A stretch of DNA of 64,000 bases, from positions 23,752,986-23,816,985 of the forward strand of contig NC_135561.1 of assembly GCF_964340395.1 (NCBI RefSeq). Reading direction: 5' to 3'. The position numbers and the translations under genes are program-made. Origin of the DNA: Glandiceps talaboti. Taxonomy: Eukaryota; Hemichordata; Enteropneusta; Spengelidae. Below, piece after piece: positions 1 through 10,607 of the stretch (positions are counted from its first letter, which is position 1; every line of letters begins with the position of its first letter). Below the pieces are notes generated by a model that worked only from the letters and a program-made list of their open reading frames with translations, did not search any database and had not been told where the DNA came from.

Positions 1-540
1 CGAAGCCTTGTACTGCTGAGAGTGGATGATAGAAGAATATTCCGATGTTTGGTATGGGTTCTGGATGCTGTATGCTGTCTACTTCGCTCACTGGTCGAAA
101 AGAGGAAGTTGGAAGGAAAAATTGCAATGTGTATCACCGTATGGATGCTGTGTTTGCTTCAGATGTTTGTTCGCTGTACAATAGAGACTGTTCGAGAATG
201 GAAGTCAATGTTTTGCGTATTGGTTCGTCAATTTATCATGGTTTGGTCCCTGCGAGAACGTCGAAGGATGGTATATGAGATAAGTCGGTTTGCTATGTTT
301 GTTCTTTCTGCTGCATTTGGGCCCGTTGTATGGGAATGGGGGCCATGGTGGCAATTTCGGCGCGGTACCTTTTTTGGCGGGAAGGTGGCAGCCCGGGTTG
401 ACAGGTTAGGATTTAGACGGTTTTGTCAGGAGGAAAGTTTGTCATTGGTTGTTCAAGTGGCACAGACTGTAATATTCCCCATTTTCGAAAACATTAAGAA
501 CGCAAAATACATATCAAAATTTATCTACGAATAAAAAATA
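1..540. other. Unassigned GC-richer edge with a 170-codon open frame
   Basis: The first ~430 bases are clearly less AT-rich than what follows. An open frame runs from 22 to 534 on the plus strand, and a second overlaps it from 45 to 278. The longer translation is rich in W, R, F and V. It shows no domain, signal peptide or repeat that I recognise. The overlapping frames suggest that base composition, rather than selection, keeps them open. It could be the end of a transposon cut by the window edge, or a gene fragment. I cannot name it. Confidence 0.2.
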
Positions 541-1435
541 CAAATCAAAATTTATCGACAAACAAATTTGAATAGATACGTCATACATAGTCATGTACAC
601 AAAGTTGTTCTCGGGTACCCAGATTCCTATAAATTCAGCCACCTCCGGTATACACATTTCTTTCACAACCGAAACAATTGTATTTTGCCATGTTCAAATG
701 AAAAATCATTGATGTTTATATTAGACTATTTACGAAACACAAACTTGAAAACCATAATTGCCTATAACCACAGAAAACCACTTCTATTTAGGGTCCCATA
801 CTAAAGTTACCCCAAAACTAGTAAACCAAATGTAAACTTAAAATAGGTTGTTCCTAGAAATACAGACTGTGCCACTTCTAATTAGGGTTCCCATTCTAAA
901 ATTAACAACTTTCGCAAAAACTAGTTAACTAAATGTAAACTTAAAATAGATTGTTTCTAGAAATACTGACTGTGCCACTTCTAATTAGGGTTAAAGTTTT
1001 CGCAAAATCTAGTTAGTTATTTTTTTTTCAAGAAATACAAAGTTGAATCGAAATATTTCTTTGATTAAAATGCTAATCATACAAAATTAAAACCCGTGTA
1101 TTTTGCTCTGCAGCGCATATTTTTTTCATTCATGTTACAAATTTAAGAGTTATTTCCGTAAAGACATTCTTCTTTGAAGATGATGATGAAAAAGATAAGT
1201 TTTTTTACAATATTACAAATATAGCTAATAACCACATAACAACCAACAATGTGAACCAAATTTATTTTTCGTTTTGTGATGGTCAGAACATTCATAAATT
1301 ACAATACAAAATAATGTCACCGCTTCAGTTATACCCATGGTATAGTGATCAAATATATGTGTCTCAAAACCAAATTAAGGCTTATGATCTCATCTTTTTG
1401 GTCAAAGATCTATCATTAGATTAAGATGTATTCTG
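541..1435. other. AT-rich stretch with a short degenerate tandem repeat
   Basis: No gene is seen. Between about 778 and 1010 a unit of roughly 108 bases recurs a little over twice. Shared landmarks are the words AACTAGT, AAATGTAAACTTAAAATAG and ACTGTGCCACTTCTA. The rest is AT-rich with no clear structure. Confidence 0.4.
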
Positions 1436-4068
1436 GATGTGTTTATCTCTTCAGTGATATGCAAATTAGGGCTAAAAAGACTCAAACTAAAAGAAAGTCT
1501 ATAACAAGATGATCCAATCAGTAATATGCAAATTAGTGCCTAATAATATGTCTTTTTGGTCAAAATTCTATCATTAGATTAAGATGTAGTCTTGATGTGT
1601 TTATCTCATTAGTGATATGCAAATTAGGGCTAAAAAGACTAAAACTAAGTCTATATTTACAAAGTCTATAACAAGATGATCCAATCAGTAATATGCAAAT
1701 TAGTGCCTAATAACGTGTCTTTTTGGTCAAAAGTCTATCATTAGATTAAGATGTATTCTTGATGTGTTTATCTCATCAGTAATATGCAAATTAGTGCCTA
1801 ATAATGTGTCTTTTTGGTCAAAAATCTATCATTAGATTTAGATGTACTCTTGATGTGTTTATCTCATCAGTGATATGCAAATTAGAGCTAAAAAGACTAA
1901 GACTAAAAGTCTATATTTACAAAATGTCTAAGATAATCCAATCAGTAATATGCAAAGTAGTGCCTAATAATGTGTCTTTTTGGTCAAAAATCTATTATTA
2001 GATTAAGATGTATTCTTGATGTGTTTATCTCATCAGTGATATTCAAATTAGGGCTTAAAAGACTAAAAATAAAGGAAAGTATATAACAAGATGATCCAAT
2101 CAGTAATATGCAAATTAGTGCCTAAAATGTGTCTTTTTGGTCAAAAATCTATCATTAGATTAATATGCATTCTTGATGTGTTTATCTCATCAGTGATATG
2201 CAAATTAAGGCTAAAAAGACTAAAACTAAGTCTATATTTACAAAAAGTCTATAACAAGATGATCTAATCAGTAATATGCAAATTAGTGCCTAATAATGTG
2301 TCTTTTTGATCAAAAATTTATCATTAGATTAAGATGTATTCTTGATGTGTTTATCTCATCACTGATATGCAAATTAGGGCTAAAAAGACTAAAACTAAGT
2401 CTATATTTACAAAGTCTATAACAAGATGATCCAATCAGTAATATGCAAATTAGTGCCTAATAACGTGTCTTTTTGGTCAAAAGTCTATCATTAGATTAAG
2501 ATGTATTCTTGATGTGTTTATCTCATCACTGATATGCAAATTAGGGCTAAAAAGACTCAAACTAAAAGAAAGTCTATAACAAGATGATCCAATCAGTAAT
2601 ATGCAAATTAGTGTCTAATAATGTGTCTTTTTGGTCAAAAGTCTATCATTAGATTAAGATGTACTCTTGATGTGTTTATCTCATCAGTGATATGCAAATT
2701 AGGGCTAAAAAGACTCAAACTAAAAGAAAGTCTATAACAAGATGATCCAATCAGTAATATGCAAATTAGTGCCTAATAATATGTCTTTTTGGTCAAAATT
2801 CTATCATTAGATTAAGATGTAATTTTGATGTGTTTATCTCATTAGTGATATGCAAATTAGGGCTACAAAGACTAAAACTAAAAGTCTATATTTATAAAGT
2901 CTATAACAAGATGATCCAATCAGTAATATGCAAATTAGTGCCTAATAACGTGTCTTTTTGGTCAAAAGTCTATCATTAGATTAAGATGTATTCTTGATGT
3001 GTTTATCTCATCACTGATATGCAAATTAGGGCTAAAAAGACTCAAACTAAAAGAAAGTCTATAACGATGATCCAATCAGTAATATGCAAATTAGTGTCTA
3101 ATAATGTGTCTTTTTGGTCAAGTCTATCGTTAGATTAAGATGTACTCTTGATGTGTTTATCTCATCAGTGATATGCAAATTAGGGCTAAAAAGACTCAAA
3201 CTAAAAGAAAGTCTATAACAAGATGATCCAATCAGTAATATGCAAATTAGTGCCTAATAATATGTCTTTTTGGTCAAAATTCTATCATTAGATTAAGATG
3301 TAATTTTGATGTGTTTATCTCATTAGTGATATGCAAATTAGGGCTAAAAAGACTAAAACTAAAAGTCTATATTTATAAAGTCTATAACAAGATGATCCAA
3401 TCAGTAATATGCAAATTAGTGCCTAATAACGTGTCTTTTTGGTCAAAAGTCTATCATTAGATTTAGATGTATTCTTAATACCATGATCTCATCGGTGATA
3501 TGCAAATTAGGGCTAAAAAGCCTCAAACTAAAAGTCTATATTTACAAAACGTCTATAACAAGATGATCTCTTCAGTGATATGCAAATTAGGGGCTAATAA
3601 TGTGGCTTTTTGGTCAAAAGTCTATCATTAGTTTAAGATGTATTCTTAATACTATGATCTCATCGATGATATGCAAATTAGGGCTAAAAAGCCTAAAACT
3701 AAAGGTCTTTATTTAAAAAAGTCTATAATAAGATGATCCAATCAGTAATATGCAAATTAGTGCCTAAAAATGTGTCTTTATGGTAAAAAATCTATCATTA
3801 GTTTAAGATGTATTCTTCATGTGTTTATCTCATCAGTGATATGCAAATTAGGGCTATAAAGACTAAAACTAAGTCTATATTTACAAAAGGTCTATAACAC
3901 GATCCAATCAGTGATATGTAAATTATGATCTAAAAATGTCTTTTTGGTTGTCTATAATTAGATTAAGATGTATTCTTGATATGATAATTTCATCAGTGAT
4001 ATGCAAATTAGGGCTAAAAAGACTACAACTAAAAATCTGTAATTACAAAAAGTCTATAACATGATGAT
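1436..4068. repeat. Octamer-bearing satellite array
   Basis: A tandem array with alternating sub-units of about 70-90 bases, forming a longer unit of roughly 160-240 bases. Each sub-unit carries ATGCAAAT in one of two contexts: 'cagtgATATGCAAATTAGGGC' or 'cagtaATATGCAAATTAGTGC'. About 30 perfect ATGCAAAT words occur, with a few mutated copies near 1955, 2042 and 3912. Copies differ by substitutions and small indels. The unit matches the reverse complement of an internal part of the dispersed repeat seen near 33020-33070 and 45420-45500. The array therefore probably arose by local amplification of a piece of that element. Confidence 0.9.
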
Positions 4069-4671
4069 CCCCGAGCACTGAGCAAGGACCATTAGTTTTT
4101 CACCATTAGAGTAGTTTTTGTTACATGGGAGGAGTTTTAAAAAAAAGTTTTTATAAGAGAACTACCGTCTCCCTCATTAACCTCTGTAAAAAATAAATAA
4201 AATAAAAGCTGTAAAAGTACAACTGGTGTAAACCAAAATGCTCCTGTAGGTTGCAATTGGTTTTGCTAAATTAAAACTGAATCATAAAAGTTTGATTCAA
4301 TATTTATCAATTGAAATTTTGAACAAAAATATTATGGTTTACCACACTTGTGTTTCTCTCTCAATCAGAGATCACAATGTTTAGAAAAGGGAATAGAATT
4401 CATCCAGCAAAAGCACTTTTAGTCCCCCAAAGTGAGTGACTATTACAATGGGCTCAGACTTCCAATATCTGATTTCTTTCAAAACTGGCACAAAGGTGAC
4501 ATGTCATTCGGAAAATATGCCATATTTGTCATCAAAAATCAATATTTTCTGCATAATTAATCATAAAACAAGCTTTATTTTGAAACCTGGCCTTGAGCTC
4601 CCATGGACTATACGGGGAAGGTCTGCTGTAAAGTCTGTATGCATATGTCATAAGGTACATGTACATGTATG
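4069..4671. other. AT-rich spacer, no gene seen
   Basis: Single-copy-looking AT-rich sequence between the satellite and the inverted repeat. A 78-codon open frame at 4436-4672 has no recognisable features and I do not consider it a gene. Confidence 0.4.
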
Positions 4672-5775
4672 ATATAGGGTATATACTTTTCTAGGCGAGA
4701 AGATTTTGGATAACCCTGCCCATCTAGACTGGTTGATTTTATTTTAATTGTAGTTCAAAATATTGATATATTTTTCAAAATAATTCTTACAATTGCTAAA
4801 AGTAAGATTTCATTTCTCAAAAAATTAATTATTTTTGATCAGTTTTTAGGTATTACATCATATGAACTACGGTCTGCATGTATTATAGACCTGTATAGTA
4901 TGTATTTTGAGTGATACAGTTGGTATAAGAAAGAGTCAGACCATTTTTAGGGTGTGTAGTATGACAACAGTTTGGTTTTTGGGGGTTTCAACATAGCCTC
5001 CCTATGTCATTTCACAAAGAGTTGCCCACCTCATCCTGGGATATATGGTCATGTGAACAAAATTAATGAAAGTGGTTTATTTTGCCAATACTAGTTCAAA
5101 GAACCACACTTTAGATAAATTTTCTTTGCCGGCCCTACTATTAAATTCTATCTTAATAACAATAATGATAATAATAATAATAATAACTTTAGGGTATTAA
5201 TAATAACATGTAATAAATAATCACTAATAAGTAATAAGTACTAATATAATAAATACTAATGTATGATAAATACTAATATATAATAAATACTAATATATAG
5301 TAAATAAGCACATAATTAGGCACCAATGACTGTTAATTTCTAATTCTCCTTTCATAATTAATTGCACTTAAAGTTGAAATAGTATTGGCATTATGGATTA
5401 CTCTCATTAAACATGTTCATATGACAGGACAACTCTGTGTGAAATGATACTAGGAGGCTTTGCTAAGATTACCAAGCCCTTACTGTTGTCATACTACATA
5501 CCCAAAAATGGAGACACTTTCTAATACCAACTTTATAGCACAAAATAGATACTCTACAGATCTATGATAGATACAGGCGACAGTTTGTATGATGAAATAG
5601 CTAAAAACTGACCAAATTAATTGTCTTTTGGAAAATGAAATCTCACTTTTAAGAATTGTAATAATGTTTTGAAATTTATAGATTTATTCTAAGCTGCAAC
5701 TGAAGCAAAATCTATCAGTCCAGCTGAGCAGGGTTTTCCAAAGTTTTCCAGCCCAGAAAAGTATACAAAAAAACA
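4672..5775. repeat. Long imperfect inverted repeat (foldback-like element)
   Basis: The left arm (about 4672-5062) and right arm (about 5405-5775) are reverse complements over most of their length, at roughly 70-75% identity by eye. Shared landmarks read outward-in are 'TATACTTTTCT', 'AACCCTGC', 'AAGTGAGATTTCATT'/'AAGTAAGATTTCATT', 'GTGTAGTATGACAACAGT' and 'ATGTCATTTCACA'/'GTATCATTTCACA'. The centre (5150-5330) is TAA/ATACTAAT-rich simple repeat. No open frame of note lies inside, so this looks like an old non-autonomous foldback DNA element. Confidence 0.75.
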
Positions 5776-6340
5776 CTGCTTTCCAGCAGACCTTTCCCAC
5801 CTATGGGAGTTGTGCACCCCCCCCCCCCCTCCCATATTACTTCTGCAAAAAAAATTTAATTCTCTGAGATAGGACAAAAATACACATTTTGATAACACAT
5901 ACAAATTCTACCCACTTTATGCAACTTTAGTCAGTTATTATTTCATAATCAATTTAATAGTATCAAAATGTTTTTGCTTGACTTATTCTCATTGGCTTTT
6001 CTAACCATTGGGGTCGATTTTTCAGGGAGAAACAGTAGAACAATAAAAAATCAATTAATTATACTGTATTTGCAAATTTATACACACAGTTCTTTCTTTA
6101 TAGTGGTTTCCCAAACCTGGGCAAGTTTACCTTCGTCAAGATTTCATTTCTTCCTTTCACCCCATTTCATAAAAAAATATTGTCTACAAATTATAACCTT
6201 GAAAATTTAATATCAACCATATGGGAGCACTTTGGTAAATGTAATTTATATTGAATGTATTTTTTCATTATTTTATTAAATAAAACACAATATATTAACC
6301 AAACTGTATTAATACAATTTCCATGCAAGTTTATTTTCAG
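5776..6340. other. AT-rich spacer upstream of exon-like segments
   Basis: It contains a run of C's at about 5817-5830 and AT-rich sequence. I see no supported gene. A plus-strand open frame at 5968-6210 has no recognisable domain. Confidence 0.35.
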
Positions 6341-6602
6341 GAAGCCAGGCTCGACAAAGATGGACAAATGATGGAAAATGTGAGTCAAAAAACTGTCTTT
6401 TTAATATTTAATATGTTTATACATTGAAAGTTAGATTTAGAAACTTTATTTCTATTTGATTGTCATGTCTGCAATATAAAATAAATTTAGAAAATAATAT
6501 AATTGCATTGTGAGTGAATACTTCAATTCTTATACTATTTCTTAAATTTCTTTCTTTTAGCCTGTGGTGATAAGAAGACCCAAGACTGATCGATGTATTT
6601 GA
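6341..6602 (+). CDS. Candidate last two exons of an unidentified spliced gene
   Basis: Two short segments look like exons. The first, 6341-6379, follows a pyrimidine-rich acceptor ending TTTTCAG and is followed by a strong GTGAGT donor. It is 39 bases long and phase 0, encoding EARLDKDGQMMEN. The second begins at 6561 after TTTCTTTCTTTTAG and encodes PVVIRRPKTDRCI before a TGA at 6600-6602. Read together they give a polar C-terminal tail with balanced, coding-like composition. I do not recognise the protein. No upstream exon could be identified in the AT-rich 1-6.3 kb, so this is a splice-site-based inference only. Confidence 0.33.
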
Positions 6603-6693
6603 TTATTACGATACTGATGTGTATTTTGCATTTATGTATATCTATTAAAATGTAATTTATGTATTGAAATGTATTTTTAAGTTATTTTATTAG

Positions 6694-6750
6694 TAGAACT
6701 TTTGGAGGAGTTTAGAAGAACAGAAAAACAGTTTCAGACATCAGCATCAA
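6694..6750 (+). CDS. Candidate internal exon of an unidentified gene
   Basis: The sequence TTATTTTATTAG precedes an open segment encoding ELLEEFRRTEKQFQTSAS, followed at 6751 by a GTAAGT donor. The peptide is charged and helix-like, unlike random AT-rich translation. It lies about 90 bases past the TGA of the previous candidate exon, so it would belong to an alternative transcript or a different gene. Two possible acceptors (AG at 6692-6693 or 6695-6696) leave the phase uncertain. No family is recognised. Confidence 0.25.
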
Positions 6751-6775
6751 GTAAGTTTTTTTAGTTTTTTTTAGT

Positions 6776-7545
6776 TTGTATGGCTGCATGAATGATTGCT
6801 CTTTTAATTATCCCACCTCACCCCTTCCAACATACGTACATCAAATACACTATCATTTTTGCGTCTCCGGCACCAATTGTCATATCTGCGCCATCATCTA
6901 CCTCGCGTTTCGGTCCGCAGTCTTCGCTGCACATGATCATATATTACATATTGACATACACAAACAGCACTCCTCGATTTTTGTTATCCCTTTCCGTACG
7001 TCTGGTTTCTTGTGGATTTTGGTTTTCTCTGACTAGGTGGGTCTCTAGGGTTGATTACTTTGTTGTTTGGTTGGTTGGCGTTGGTTGGTTGGTTGGTCGG
7101 TTGGTCGGTTGGTTGGTTGGTTGGCAATGGTTCGTTGGTTAGTCCTTTGTAGGTTTTACATATTTTTCACTTGCTGTCTATGGCCTTAATCTCTCATACC
7201 AACACACATAAACCTCACAAACCTCCGCCGTGTCGCCGCCATATCTATTACTGCCGTGTCGCCATCTTTATTTGCCATCACCGTTGTGCGTCATATTCAT
7301 TACAACAATACAATAAAGTCCCCCATTCATTTTAACTTTCTGTATGTATGTTTGTATGGTTTAGAGTTATAATGGCACATTCCATTACAACTCTTCATAT
7401 TCGCAGTCAAGCATGTGCATGTATGTTAACCCTCTCCCCCCCAAAAAAAACAAAAAGTATGTGTCCTTGTATGGTGATTCAAATTGGCAACAAAGAATTG
7501 CTTGGCAGCGATGACACCCCTAGCATTGACTAGATAATATGGATT
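6776..7545. repeat. Dispersed repeat family, copy 1
   Basis: It shares an ordered set of similar blocks with 9290-10040: an opening ATGAATGA-type segment with CCTTCCAACATACGTACAT, a CATGA(T/C)CA(C/T)ATATTACATAT block, TTTTCACTTGC plus CTATGG, and a closing 'CAAAGAATTGCTTGGCAG' followed by CCCTAGCATTGACTAGATAATATGG. A GGTTGGTTGGT run occupies 7065-7135. Open frames here are low-complexity by-products. The class of element is unknown. Confidence 0.7.
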
Positions 7546-8459
7546 TTAGAGTAATCAATTTCCAATGCGGCCTAAATTCAACTGCATACAGAGCTCAGTA
7601 GAGCTATCAAACATTTAATCCTCTTTTTATCAGGGGGGTGGGTTGGTCAATTTCACTACAAACATTCAAATTAAACTCTCAAATCCAGGGGACCATATAG
7701 CCAGAATTACCATACGAGTATGACTACATTCTCAGTCTAAATAATTGTTGGCATAATGCTAAAAATGCTACTAATGACTGAGTGAATTTAAGGTACTGTC
7801 GTCTTTAGTGTATCCATGGCAGTGTATTTCAAGGCAATATCTATTATATGGTACGTCTACACAATATCAAGTATACATCACTTACACCTAAAAGCTATGA
7901 ATGGTAAGCGTCATCTAGAAGTTCTTTACTTATCTTTGCTGTTCATCTACAATTGATCTGTGCTGTCATGAACACAGATGAAAAGTGATGTAGCCTCAAA
8001 TATTCATCTGAAAGTTGTTCATAAACTGATAAATTTTCATCAAGTCTTCATCAAAGACAGTCTTCAATATTTCAACTTACTAGCCAAGTCAAATTCAGAA
8101 TTTTTTATGACAAATATGGCCAATATTTTGTCATCATTGCAAAGGTCACAAAACAAAGCAATGACAAGGTCTCAAAGCTCATTATAAATAAAATGGGTAT
8201 TAAGTCATTTAATTTAGGTTTCTATGTATTAAGCTACCAGACTGAGTTTGTGCACAAAATGCGAAGTTTGACATTTGTGCCAGGCTTGGTTGAAATTGGT
8301 CTATGCATCTCTGCTGTATACTGTGCACTATGATTAATGTTTGGCTATTTGACCTTGAAGATACAGGTCGAGGTCAAAGGTCGAGGTCTCAGAAAGACCA
8401 TTATCAATAATATGGATATGGATAATATAACACTCAAAGTGGGTCACTATTACACACTT
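7546..8459. other. Non-coding spacer, no gene seen
   Basis: No supported gene. A short direct duplication 'ACAGGTCGAGGTCAAAGGTCGAGGTC' (8366-8391, described by position) resembles dispersed repeat debris. The 69-codon frame at 7978-8187 has no recognisable feature. Confidence 0.35.
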
Positions 8460-8985
8460 CAATAATAGCACTCGGTATTAAATAGCACTATTGCAAGAAA
8501 TGTGGGAATTGAATACTAGCATCCATTATTAAATAGCACTATTGCAAGAAATGTGGGAATTGAATACTAGCACCCGGTATTAAATAGCACTATTGCAAGA
8601 AATGTGGGAATTGAATACCAGCAACCGGTATTAAATAGCACTATTGCAAGACATGTGGGAATTGAATACTAGCACCAAGTATTAAATAGCACTATTGCAA
8701 GAAATGTGGGAATTGAATACTAGCAACCGGTATTAAATAGCACTATTGCAAGAAATGTGGGAATTGAATACTAGCACCCGGTATTAAATAGCACTATTGC
8801 AAGAAATGTGGGAATTGAATACTAGCACCCGGTATTAAATAGCACTATTGCAAGAAATGTGGGAATTGAATACTAGCAACCGGTATTAAATAGCACTATT
8901 GCAAGAAATGTGGGAATTGAATACTAGCACCCGGTATTAAATAGCACTATTGCAAGAAATGTGGGAATTGAATACTAGCAACCGT
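8460..8985. repeat. 51-bp minisatellite, about 10 copies
   Basis: Head-to-tail units of 51 bases with landmarks TTAAATAGCACTATTGCAAG, AATGTGGGAATTGAATACTA and GCACCCGG. Copies are highly similar; the main variation is GCACCC versus GCAACC, and the first two or three copies differ more. There are no spacers between units, so this is not a CRISPR array. Confidence 0.95.
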
Positions 8986-9289
8986 TCATGTTGTACTTAA
9001 AAATAGTGACCCCCCCCCCCTGCAATTCATCCACAAAACAATCCCCCCCCCCCTGACAAATATAAAAACACAATGTCCTGCCCATCTGTTGACAGGAAAC
9101 ACTCTTTTTGTTCACGCACACTGCATATATAGTTAATTTTACATGTTACATTTTCAGTAATTTTAATTTTTATACTATTTTTTTATAACATTAGCATGGA
9201 ACTATAACAAAACAATAGATGGTTATAAAGGCCAAAGAAAATGATTATCAAAATCTTGTGAAATTAAAATGCTTTTACTTTTCTAAGTA

Positions 9290-10045
9290 TGAATGAATGA
9301 ATGAGTGACTGTTGTTCTTATAACCCCCTCTCCAACCTACACATTTCAAATACTACCCGTATTTTCATCATCATCGCCATCAACTACCTCACGCCTCGGT
9401 CCTTTTTTGCCATCACTACGCATGACCACATATTACATATACACAAACGGTTCATCTTTTTTCTTTTTCTTCTCATTTTGGGTTGTCCTCAGGTTAGGTT
9501 AGGTCAGAGGGTCGGTAGTTTGGATTATTTTCACTTGCCTGGCTATGGACTTTCTCTCATACTTAACATCCACAGACACAAATTTCGCACTTCCACCACT
9601 GTCACCAATTTCACCACGTCTCCGTTTGCATTCATCATCTTCGCTGCGTCTTCATCTGCATTCGCCATCCTTCCCGCGTCTCCACCTGCATTCGTCATGT
9701 TCGCCCTGTGTCATATTCAAGTTATTTTTACACCAACACCAACACAAACTATAGGTTTTCATGTTTGAGAGTTATAATGGCACCATACCCTCATAACTCC
9801 TCACTATTGGCTGTCAAGCATTGTGAGTGTGTGTATTAAACTTGCCCCCCCCCAAAAAAAAAAAAAATAAATAAATAAATAAATAAATAAATAAAAGTAT
9901 TAAATAAATAAAAATAAAGGAAAAACTGTGGCCTATTGTATATAAAAGTGTTATGTATGGCAACTCAAAGGAAGCGACAAAGAATTGCTTGGCAGCAATG
10001 ATACCCCTAGCATTGACTAGATAATATGGACGTTAGATTCAATAT
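9290..10045. repeat. Dispersed repeat family, copy 2
   Basis: Paralogue of the 6776-7545 repeat, including the same closing block CAAAGAATTGCTTGGCAG and CCCTAGCATTGACTAGATAATATGG. It contains a C-run/A-run and (AAAT)n at about 9846-9893, and an internal short repeat of CATTCATCATCTTCGCTGCGTC-like pieces at 9630-9705. No convincing coding capacity. Confidence 0.7.
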
Positions 10046-10084
10046 TTCATGCGCCACATTTCAACAGAGCTCAGTGAAGTACTT

Positions 10085-10245
10085 ATAGTATGTCGTGCTC
10101 ACAAGATAGTATCTTGTGCTCACAAGATAGCATCTTGTGCTCACAAGATAGTATGTCGTGCTCACAAGATAGTATGTCGTGCTCACAAGATAGTAAGTCG
10201 TGCGCGCGCACAAGATATTATGTTGTGCTCACAAGATAATTTTTT
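10085..10245. repeat. 21-bp minisatellite
   Basis: About seven units of 21 bases built on GTGCTCACAAGATAGTATGTC, some with ATCTT instead of ATGTC. The 78-codon open frame across it simply reads the 7-residue period and is not a gene. Confidence 0.9.
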
Positions 10246-10607
10246 ATTTTTTATTTTACAAAATGTCCCTTACTGGCTTTCATAAGAAGCACATGCTCAC
10301 GATGACAAAAAATTATCATCCATCAAACCTTTTTTTTCTTCTTTAAATTTATAACAATTGACAAAAATGCCGACACTCAACGTTTTACAGTCAGGCATTT
10401 AAAATACTAAAAATCTTTACGGCAGACTCTCACACTCCCCGTGTGTGTGTTACTCGGGAAGTTGTCGTAGAGGGCGCATCAGACTCCCCAGCAAAATGTC
10501 AATTACTCTTAGTTGGTCAAAGTTTGTGGCTGTGTTACTGCTTATTGACGGTATGCCCTTTGCTAGTTCCGACTCCAGTACGTCTAAATAAAAATGTATG
10601 AGTGGAT

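Noticed and set aside
6792-7142. 116-codon frame ending in a Trp/Val/Gly-rich tail
   Set aside because: The tail is the GGTTGGT simple repeat, and the region is a dispersed repeat with a diverged, differently framed copy at 9.3 kb.
8460-8985. Regular 51-bp direct repeats resembling a CRISPR array
   Set aside because: Units are contiguous without unique spacers, and the context is animal genomic DNA.
10049-10285. 78-codon frame with a CAHKI repeat resembling a cysteine/histidine repeat protein
   Set aside because: Exactly reflects the 21-bp minisatellite; no start context or homology.
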